From positions 1-36,370 of the forward strand of contig CAUJJC010000339.1 of the NCBI GenBank assembly GCA_963204975.1: a stretch of 36,370 bases of DNA, in the 5' to 3' direction. A program made the translations under genes and the position numbers. This document shows positions 24,990 to 31,558 of the stretch, piece by piece. Numbering within the stretch: position 1 is the first letter of the stretch; every line of letters starts with the position of its first letter. Origin of the DNA: Verrucomicrobiota bacterium. GTDB lineage: Bacteria > Verrucomicrobiota > Verrucomicrobiia > Verrucomicrobiales > Verrucomicrobiaceae. The notes below the pieces were generated by a model, which was given only the letters and a program-made list of their open reading frames with translations, had not been told where the DNA came from and did not search any database.

Positions 24990-26302
24990 TCGAGCGCCTG
25001 AGCATCCTCTGGCACTACTTCGCCGCCCGTCGCGCTTTCACGGGCTGGGCTGACCGAACAGAACTCACCGCCTGGCAGGAACGGCAAGCAAGGCGGCACC
25101 TGGAGCGTGTGGCAGATCGTTCGCCCTACTTTGGCAAGCTCCGCGATCACCTCGGCACTGACCACTGGCGTGATTGGCCAACCACAAACAAGGCGGAGAT
25201 GATGACCCACTTCGATGACTGGAACACAGCGGGCGTCCGTCTGGATGAAGCCTTTCAAATGGCCATTGAGGCTGAGCGGACGCGGGACTTCACGCCCACG
25301 CTCCAAGGAGTCACCGTGGGCCTCTCGTCGGGAACCTCCGGCACGCGTGGGCTGTTTCTCGCGTGTGCTGCCGAGCGTCGTTTGTGGGCAGGAACTTTGT
25401 TAGCCCGTGTGCTGCGTGGCACCTTGCTGCGCGAGCATCGTGCCGCGTTGTTCCTGCGTGCCGACAGTCCACTGTATCAGACGATTGGATCAAAGCGGTT
25501 CCGCTTTGAGTTTTTCGATCTGATGCAGCCCCTGGAGGATCAATGGCTTCGCCTTCAGGCTCTGCGACCCACCATTCTCGCGGCTCCACCCGGCGTGCTG
25601 AAACGACTCGCAACCTTTCCGAATGCGGATCGCTTGCTCGCACCACCGGCTATCCTGCTCAGCGTGGCGGATGTCCTTGAGGATTCTGAACGCGAACAGA
25701 TCAAGCAAGGATTCCAATTCGATCCTGGCCAGATTTACCAGGCGACCGAGGGCTTCCTGGGAGCGACGTGTCCTCATGGACGCCTGCACTGGAACGAGGA
25801 TGCGGTGATCATTGAAAAGGAGTGGCTGGATGCTGCTCGCACTCGCTTCACACCCATCATCACAGACTTCCGGCGTTTCACACAGCCAATCGCTCGCTAC
25901 CGCCTCAATGATGTGATCATTGCTGATGACGGCGCAGCCTGCCCCTGCGGTTCAGTCTTCGAGACCTTCGCAGCGATTGAGGGCAGGTGCGACGATGCAC
26001 TACAATTGCCCGCATTGGATCGTTCGGCAGTGGTCACGGTGTTCCCGGACTTTGTGCGGAGGGCAATCATTCTCGCGGTGCCTGCCGGCATGGACTACAC
26101 GGTGACGCAGCCATCCTTGAGCGAATGGTGCCTGGCCCTTTCTGAAGACGCGCCGCTGGAGCCGGTGCAGCGGGAGGTGAAAGATCTATGCCTGCGCCTC
26201 GGAGCATCGCCGCCCACTCTCACCCGAGTGCCATGGACACCCGCAGCACTGCATGCGAAACGCCGTCGCGTTCGGTGTGAAATCCCTTCGTCCAGTCCAT
26301 GA
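24986..26302 (+). CDS. PaaK/F390-synthetase-like adenylate-forming enzyme
   Basis: This is a 438-residue AMP-forming enzyme. The phosphate loop is LSSGTSGTRG (113-122). The substrate and ATP motif is QATEGFLG (252-259), and YRLNDVI (305-311) follows. ACPCGS (318-323) is the Cys pair seen in phenylacetate-CoA ligase and coenzyme F390 synthetase relatives. The length is typical for this compact group, once annotated as 'putative adenylate-forming enzyme'. It would activate a carboxylate as an acyl-AMP. F390 synthesis itself is unlikely because nothing else here concerns cofactor F420. The start is fixed by an ATGA overlap with the MBL gene, and the end overlaps the ATP-grasp start in the same way. 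Confidence 0.85.
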   Translation: MIERLSILWHYFAARRAFTGWADRTELTAWQERQARRHLERVADRSPYFGKLRDHLGTDHWRDWPTTNKAEMMTHFDDWNTAGVRLDEAFQMAIEAERTRDFTPTLQGVTVGLSSGTSGTRGLFLACAAERRLWAGTLLARVLRGTLLREHRAALFLRADSPLYQTIGSKRFRFEFFDLMQPLEDQWLRLQALRPTILAAPPGVLKRLATFPNADRLLAPPAILLSVADVLEDSEREQIKQGFQFDPGQIYQATEGFLGATCPHGRLHWNEDAVIIEKEWLDAARTRFTPIITDFRRFTQPIARYRLNDVIIADDGAACPCGSVFETFAAIEGRCDDALQLPALDRSAVVTVFPDFVRRAIILAVPAGMDYTVTQPSLSEWCLALSEDAPLEPVQREVKDLCLRLGASPPTLTRVPWTPAALHAKRRRVRCEIPSSSP

Positions 26303-27372
26303 CTCGTTGTGTCTTGCTCACCGGAACGCGGGCTCCGGCCACGCTCGATCTTGCACGACGTCTTCATCGCGAGGGCGTGCGCGTGATCGGAGCGGATTCG
26401 ATGCGATTTCCCCTCGGGCGTTTTTCAAACGCCTTTGACGCCCACTACCGGGTGCTACCGCCTCGGCAGAATCGGGAAGAATTTCTGCGCGAGATCGCAG
26501 CGATTGCGAAGCATGAACGCGTCGATGTAATCTGGCCCACCTGCGAGGAAGTGTTTCATCTGGCCCAAGGGCGCGAGGTGCTGAATGAGATCTCGCGTGT
26601 GCTTTGTCCTTCGATGCCCACGCTGGAGATGCTTCATCACAAGCTGCGATTCGCCGAGTGGACTCATCAGCTAGGTGATGAAGTGAAAGCACCTGCTTCC
26701 TGGCCTGCATCGGCAGTCCCTGTGGATGAGCGATTGGTCTGGAAGCCGTGCTACTCGAGATTCGCGTCGCGCACGAGCTTCGAGCGACCACCGGGCGACC
26801 TCGCTGGATGGATGGTGCAGCGGCGAGTGCGGGGCCGGGAGTTTTGCACCTGGGCCTTGTGTGTGGATGGGGAGGTGCGCACGCTCGCGCAGTATGTATG
26901 TCCCGTGCGCTCGGGACGCGGAGCAGGCTGCGCCTTTGAGCCCGTCTGGTCAGACGCAGCACAACGATTCACGGCCATCGTGGCACGAGCGCTGAACTAC
27001 TCAGGCTCGCTGGCCTTCGATTTCATGGAGTCGGATGAAGACAGGCAAACTTACGTGCTGGAGTGCAATCCGCGGCTCACGAGCGGAGTGCATGTGCTCT
27101 CGCCGGAGATCAGCATCCGCGCCTTGCTAGATGGCGAAGTGATTGCTCATCCCGATCAACGCGCAGCTCAACTGCTTCTGCCGGTGCTGGCCTCATCGCC
27201 TCGATACGCTGGCAAATCTCGCGATGTGATGGCCTCGTCTGATGATCCCCGACCTGCCTGGGGGCAGGCGCCGGCTGTCGCTGAGTTTGTGAGCATCGCT
27301 ATCCGACACCACATCTCCTTGCTGGAATCGACCACGTTCGACATCGAATACAATGGCCCCGAGCATCCATGA
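26299..27372 (+). CDS. ATP-grasp ligase
   Basis: This is a 357-residue protein starting with an ATGA overlap at 26299. An N-terminal Rossmann-like preATP-grasp domain (CVLLTGTRAPATLDLARRL) is followed by the nucleotide-binding lysine region VWKPCYSRFASR (147-158). MVQRRVRGREF is at 172-182. The metal-binding end of the fold is YVLECNPRLTSGVH (252-265, E255 and N257). ATP-grasp enzymes join a carboxylate, activated as acyl phosphate, to an amine or other nucleophile. Together with the adenylating enzyme, this gives the cluster two carboxylate-activating steps. The substrate is unknown. The protein may form an amide bond on the product of the ketosynthase and reductase. Confidence 0.85.
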   Translation: MTRCVLLTGTRAPATLDLARRLHREGVRVIGADSMRFPLGRFSNAFDAHYRVLPPRQNREEFLREIAAIAKHERVDVIWPTCEEVFHLAQGREVLNEISRVLCPSMPTLEMLHHKLRFAEWTHQLGDEVKAPASWPASAVPVDERLVWKPCYSRFASRTSFERPPGDLAGWMVQRRVRGREFCTWALCVDGEVRTLAQYVCPVRSGRGAGCAFEPVWSDAAQRFTAIVARALNYSGSLAFDFMESDEDRQTYVLECNPRLTSGVHVLSPEISIRALLDGEVIAHPDQRAAQLLLPVLASSPRYAGKSRDVMASSDDPRPAWGQAPAVAEFVSIAIRHHISLLESTTFDIEYNGPEHP

Positions 27373-28462
27373 CACACCTTCCAACGCCATGCTTCGCACC
27401 TGGTTTGCGCCTGTGCTGGAGCATGGCTGCAAGTGGTGCGCGCCGAATCTCGATACCACGCTGGCCTTTGTTCGCGCAGGCGACCACGAGTTGCCGCTGA
27501 CGATCAACGACGAGCAATGGGACAACTCGTGGTTTTGCTCACCCTTCACGCACTACATCTCGTATGCCCAGGAAGAGATCGTTGGAGCCGTTGGCAAGGC
27601 CCTTGGTCTGCCTGCTTGTCTCATCCTGCGTGCGCTCGGTCGATGGTTACGCCGGGCGGACTTCAATCGCGTGGTGATGGTGAACAACTGGCTGATGTCC
27701 ACAAATCCGTGGCCGAAGATGGACGGTCACACCTTGGCCCCGATGATCGAAACGCTTCGCCTGCGATGGCCTGAGCACGCACTGGTGTTTCGATCACTCA
27801 CCGACGGCATCGACCAGCCGGTGATCGAAGCACTGCGATGTGCCGGAGCGCGGTTGATTCCCAGTCGGCAGGTCTGGTGGTTCGATCACGATTCACAAGC
27901 CGTGAAGCATGCGACCAACTGGAAGCGCGATGTGCGCTTGCTCCGCAGTTCCGACCTGGATCGAGTGACGCACGATGATCTGAGCGGTGACGACTTCGAT
28001 GCTCTTGCCCAGCTCTACGACGAACTCTACCTGGGCAAGTATTCCCGCCACAACCCCGCTTACAGTGCTCCGTGGCTGCGCCATCTTTGGCAGCACCGTC
28101 TGCTGCGATTCACGGCACTGCGCCAGCCCGGTGGCGACCTGATTGGAGTGGAAGCATGCGGCGTAATTAATGGCACGATGGTTTCGCCAGTCGTGGGCTA
28201 CTCGCTCCGGTTTCCGATGGAGCTTGGCCTTTACCGACGCCTTGCCGCAGTGCCGGTGCTGGCGGCCCAGGAGGCACGCGTGCCGCTGAATCTGAGCGCT
28301 GGTGTGGGAAGGTTCAAGGCCACGCGAGGAGGCCAGCCGCTCATGGAATACATCGCCGTGCTCGATGCCCACCTGCCAGCTTCCAGGCGGGCTCCCTGGC
28401 AGCTCGTTGAGGTGATCAGCCGCGAAGTGCTGGCCCCGCTCACGCAGCGCTGGGGCTTGTAG
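27353..28462 (+). CDS. GNAT-like acyltransferase domain protein
   Basis: This 369-residue protein begins at ATG 27353, overlapping the ATP-grasp gene by 20 bases. A second ATG at 27389 (357 residues) is an equally possible start. The N-terminal half has EHGCKWCAPN with paired cysteines and an NNWLMSTNPWP segment. The C-terminal half resembles GNAT or FemAB-type acyl transferases: ALAQLYDELYLGKYSRHNPA, a hydrophobic ACGVINGTMVSPVVGYSL strand pair, and the closing LNLSAGVGRFKATRGG. It would transfer an acyl group to an amine. It is the last gene of the biosynthetic cluster. The family call is moderate, the substrate unknown. Confidence 0.65.
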   Translation: MAPSIHDTPSNAMLRTWFAPVLEHGCKWCAPNLDTTLAFVRAGDHELPLTINDEQWDNSWFCSPFTHYISYAQEEIVGAVGKALGLPACLILRALGRWLRRADFNRVVMVNNWLMSTNPWPKMDGHTLAPMIETLRLRWPEHALVFRSLTDGIDQPVIEALRCAGARLIPSRQVWWFDHDSQAVKHATNWKRDVRLLRSSDLDRVTHDDLSGDDFDALAQLYDELYLGKYSRHNPAYSAPWLRHLWQHRLLRFTALRQPGGDLIGVEACGVINGTMVSPVVGYSLRFPMELGLYRRLAAVPVLAAQEARVPLNLSAGVGRFKATRGGQPLMEYIAVLDAHLPASRRAPWQLVEVISREVLAPLTQRWGL

Positions 28463-28532
28463 CCGAATCAATGAGTTGCAAGCGACGCCAATGCCCCTAG
28501 TATCGGCGCTCCAAAACCATTCCACGCTGCTC

Positions 28533-28733
28533 ATGAAGACCTTCGCCACCTGCCTGCTCGCCATCGCCGCTGTCACGCTCATCGGAGCCTGCGACAGCCA
28601 TTCATGGGACAAGACCAAGGTGCTGCACGAGAATCTTCACGACAAAGGTCACGGCGACCACGGTGCCGCTGGCGATCACAAGACCGAAGGTGCAGCCAAG
28701 GACGAGCACCACGGCGAGAAGAAGGCCCACTAA
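28533..28733 (+). CDS. small histidine-rich lipoprotein
   Basis: This is a 66-residue protein from ATG 28533. Upstream in-frame starts would place a polar leader before the signal peptide. The signal peptide ends in a lipobox-like LIGAC, with the lipidated cysteine at residue 20. The mature 46 residues hold nine histidines, spaced as HENLHDKGHGDHG and then DEHHGEKKAH, together with Asp, Glu and Lys. This is the composition of a soft metal-binding (zinc, nickel or copper) peptide exposed at the membrane. No family is recognised. A weak promoter-like pair (TTGCAA at 28476, TAGTAT at 28498) lies upstream, so it may be expressed separately from the cluster. Confidence 0.6.
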   Translation: MKTFATCLLAIAAVTLIGACDSHSWDKTKVLHENLHDKGHGDHGAAGDHKTEGAAKDEHHGEKKAH

Positions 28734-28862
28734 GGCCTCAGGTTCTTCTAAGTTGGTGAGGCGGGGCACTTCCGCTCACTTTCTCGTGCCGCTCGCAATC
28801 CCACGCACATTCTAGGATTGCTGCCGCTCTGGAGCCACGTATCATCGCGGCCCGTTGGCTCC

Positions 28863-29885
28863 ATGCATTGGCACCCCAGACGAATCTCCCCATGCCCGAC
28901 CGCCTTGTTGAAACGGGCGGCGGCTTTGATCTGTCTCCTGGCTTCGTCAGCAGCTTTGCTCGCCGAGCCGCCCAAAGCTGTCAGCACACTTCAGGATCTC
29001 ATGCGCGTGCAGCAATCCGTGGGCGAAGTGCTCCCGATGGCACGCAAGGCACTCGTAGCGCTGAGCACCCATGATGGAGCGGCCAGTGGTGTGATTGTAT
29101 CGCCCGAGGGCCTCGTATTGACCGCTGCCCATGTGGTGAGCGATAGCAAGAAGCATCCCGCGCCGGGCATGAGGGTGCGCGTTTACTTTGACGATGGAAA
29201 GCAAACGATGGGCACCGCGCTCGGCATGGATGTAGCGACGGATGCGGCCATGATTCAACTGGATGGCACACGCAAGGACTGGCCATTTGTGGAGCTTCGT
29301 CGTCCGCAGAACCCCGTGCTGCCTGGCGACTGGTGCTTTGCGCTGGGTCATCCCGGTGGCTACGACGACAAGCGCGGTGACGTGCTGCGCGTGGGCAAGA
29401 TCATCAAGACGATGCCCAATGGCTTGCAATCCGACTGCGTGCTCATGGGCGGCGACAGCGGCGGTCCGCTCTTCGATCTGGAAGGCAGCCTCGTGGGTAT
29501 TCACAGCCAGATTTGGGAAGGTCGCGATCAGAACGTGCATGTCTCCCTCGCCCCCTTTCTCCGCTCGTGGGACATCATGAAGGAATCGGAAGTGGTGCGC
29601 GAGTGGGCGCAGGGCAGTGGCGGATGGCTGGGCATCGCCACTCGCCAAAGCACCTCGGGAGCCATCGAGGTGGCCGATGTGGCGGACAAATCCCCGGCCG
29701 CCCGCGCAGGTCTGCGCTCAGGCGACACGCTCGTCTCGCTGGATCGTCGGCCCGTGAAAACTCAGTCCCAATTCAGTGCTGCGATTCGTGCCCGGCCCGC
29801 CGGTGACAGCGTGGTGCTCCTCGTGCGGAATCGCTCAGGTGATCGCATTGTCACCATCAAACTCGCTCCCCGCCCCGAAGAATGA
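28863..29885 (+). CDS. trypsin-like (HtrA-type) serine protease with PDZ domain
   Basis: This is a 340-residue protein from ATG 28863. In-frame TTG codons at 28905 and 28908 would give a more standard signal peptide start (LLKRAAALICLLASS) and cannot be excluded. The catalytic triad is complete: H90 in VLTAAHVV, D127 in VATDAAMIQLD and S199 in MGGDSGGPLF. A C-terminal PDZ domain (about 255-335) includes GWLGIAT and SPAARAGLRSGDTLVSLD. It is probably a periplasmic quality-control or signalling protease. The last bases overlap the next gene in the sequence ATGATGA, so the two proteins should be made together. Confidence 0.88.
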   Translation: MHWHPRRISPCPTALLKRAAALICLLASSAALLAEPPKAVSTLQDLMRVQQSVGEVLPMARKALVALSTHDGAASGVIVSPEGLVLTAAHVVSDSKKHPAPGMRVRVYFDDGKQTMGTALGMDVATDAAMIQLDGTRKDWPFVELRRPQNPVLPGDWCFALGHPGGYDDKRGDVLRVGKIIKTMPNGLQSDCVLMGGDSGGPLFDLEGSLVGIHSQIWEGRDQNVHVSLAPFLRSWDIMKESEVVREWAQGSGGWLGIATRQSTSGAIEVADVADKSPAARAGLRSGDTLVSLDRRPVKTQSQFSAAIRARPAGDSVVLLVRNRSGDRIVTIKLAPRPEE

Positions 29886-30949
29886 TGAGCCGGATCACCA
29901 CCTTCGCCTTTGCCATCAGTCTGGTCGCTCTCTCTTCGCACGCTCAGGAGGAGACCACTCCCCTGCCCGCCGATCAGCAGACGAACGGGACTCGCACTCT
30001 GGACGCGCTGAGTCTCGTGCAGAACACCACGCGCCCCAGCATCGTGCAGATCATTGATGAAAACGGCGAGACAGCGCAGCTTGGCGTCGTCGTCACTTCC
30101 GATGGCTATGTCATCACCAAGGCCAGCGAAGTGCCCGGCCTTGATCTCGTTTTCGCCTGGTCCGATGGCACCCAATGCGCCGCGAGTGTAGTGCTCATGG
30201 ATCGCGGGCTAGACCTTCTTCTCGCCAAAGCAGACCGCTCCGACACCATCCCCATCGCCTGGTCCCCATCGACCAAATCTGAGCGCGGTGAGTGGATGCT
30301 TTCCTTCAACAAGCCCGCCGCTAGCGCCATGACCATCCGCCTTGGCAATATCAGCGCCAGCCGTCGCAGCATCATCGGCCACGGAGCCGCCCTCGGTATC
30401 CGCATGGACAACAGTCGCACCAGCGGCGTGCGCATCGTGGAAGTCGCCACCGAAAGCCCCGCCGAAGCCGCAGGCATCAAAACGGAAGACGTGCTCATCG
30501 CCCTCGACGACCAGCCCGTGACCGATACCTCCAGTCTCTCGCGCGTGATGATGACGCTGCAACCCGGCGAGCAGGTGAAGCTGCGCATCCGCCGCGGCCC
30601 CACCGAGCACGACTGTAGTGTGCGACTGGCCAGCAAGTCCAAGGTGGTGGCGAACTGGGACGGCGAAGACTACGCGAATGGCGGCGTCTCCCTCCGCACC
30701 GATAATTTCCCCGACGTGCTCCAGCATCAACTCCCGCTCAACCCCCACGACATGGGCGGCCCGCTGCTCAATCTCGATGGCCAGGCCATTGGCATCAACA
30801 TCGCCCGCGTCGATCGCGTCTCCACCTTCGCCCTGCCGATGGAAACTTTTTGGAACAAGGTCCAGCAATGGATCGTGGCAGATCGCAAGGCCATGGACGG
30901 CGGCGTCCCCGAGATTCGCCCAGCAGAGTCGCCGGAGCGAGTGAAGTAA
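29882..30949 (+). CDS. inactive HtrA-like pseudoprotease with a PDZ domain nested in the protease fold
   Basis: This is a 355-residue exported protein (signal peptide about 1-21, ending SSHAQEE). It begins at ATG 29882, overlapping the protease stop. A second ATG is at 29885. The first barrel is recognisable as VVVTSDGYVITKASEV, where the histidine of TAAHV is replaced by serine (S82). D111 remains in RGLDLLLAKAD. A PDZ domain (about 170-250, with VEVATESPAEAAGIKTEDVL) follows. The end of the trypsin fold comes only after it: QHQLPLNPHDMGGPLLNLDG then IGINIARV and STFALP. The catalytic serine is M291, in HDMGG in place of GNSGG. It is probably a binding or regulatory partner of the preceding protease. 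Confidence 0.85.
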   Translation: MMSRITTFAFAISLVALSSHAQEETTPLPADQQTNGTRTLDALSLVQNTTRPSIVQIIDENGETAQLGVVVTSDGYVITKASEVPGLDLVFAWSDGTQCAASVVLMDRGLDLLLAKADRSDTIPIAWSPSTKSERGEWMLSFNKPAASAMTIRLGNISASRRSIIGHGAALGIRMDNSRTSGVRIVEVATESPAEAAGIKTEDVLIALDDQPVTDTSSLSRVMMTLQPGEQVKLRIRRGPTEHDCSVRLASKSKVVANWDGEDYANGGVSLRTDNFPDVLQHQLPLNPHDMGGPLLNLDGQAIGINIARVDRVSTFALPMETFWNKVQQWIVADRKAMDGGVPEIRPAESPERVK

Positions 30950-30952
30950 ACC

Positions 30953-31558
30953 TCAGCCCACCTCTTCGGACGAGGCTAAAACGCGATGACGGACAGCGGG
31001 AACTGGCTGGATGCTCACTCCCATTTCGGCAAGCTGATCGACACAATTTTGATAAGTGAGTTCACCAGATGCAACGCCAGCAATCAAAGGGCCGTAGCTT
31101 TGCACCGCGAAAGTGGTCATGCCGATGTGTTCTTCAGCAACACGATAGGGCAGGTCCGAGCCTGGCTCGACTGAGATGCAGGTCTGAATATAGCACGAGC
31201 CATCCTCCACACTGACCCCGAACGAGCAGAGTGGCAGCGCACGATTGATCATGAATACGACGCGGACGACATCGCTCTGCCTGTCCTTGGAAATATCAAA
31301 CGGAAGCACGGCTGACCCATGCAGCATCTGCACCTCTGGTTCATCCTCACTTGCATCAGCCGCCGTCAGGTCAGTGAGCGAAAGAAGGGTCAAAGGGATG
31401 AAGCAGTCGTCCCACACACCGAGATTCACATGCAGTTTTTCAATGCCGCCACCCATTCCGTCGGCTGGTGAATAGTCAGCGTCATAGTCACGATCACTCA
31501 CCATCTCGTAGAGGGAGGCGAGGAGCGTGGCCGGTGGTTCTATGGTGTCGTCGGTCAT
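30953..31558 (-). CDS. acidic YbjN/type III chaperone-like protein
   Basis: This 201-residue, strongly acidic protein has about 32 Asp/Glu and about 9 Lys/Arg by eye. The central part, VVRVVFMINRALPLCSFGVS and the strand after it with EDGSCYIQTCISVEPGSDLP, resembles the alpha/beta fold shared by YbjN proteins and class I type III secretion chaperones. No signal peptide or membrane segment is present, so it should be cytoplasmic. Its start overlaps the stop of the large membrane-segment protein upstream. A dedicated chaperone role for that protein is the natural inference. The alternative is an unrelated YbjN-type sensor or adaptor. Confidence 0.6.
   Translation of the reverse strand: MTDDTIEPPATLLASLYEMVSDRDYDADYSPADGMGGGIEKLHVNLGVWDDCFIPLTLLSLTDLTAADASEDEPEVQMLHGSAVLPFDISKDRQSDVVRVVFMINRALPLCSFGVSVEDGSCYIQTCISVEPGSDLPYRVAEEHIGMTTFAVQSYGPLIAGVASGELTYQNCVDQLAEMGVSIQPVPAVRHRVLASSEEVG

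Noticed and set aside
22159-28462. Complete OleABCD hydrocarbon pathway
   Set aside because: OleA-like and OleD-like genes are present. The adenylating enzyme is of PaaK/F390 type and not OleC-like, and no alpha/beta-hydrolase OleB is encoded.
28735-28762. GCCTCA/TGAGGC inverted repeat after the His-rich lipoprotein
   Set aside because: A 6-base stem with a 16-base loop and no T tract is too weak to call a terminator.
28947-29648. 233-codon frame antisense to the serine protease
   Set aside because: It covers the region coding for the catalytic triad on the other strand and resembles no protein family.
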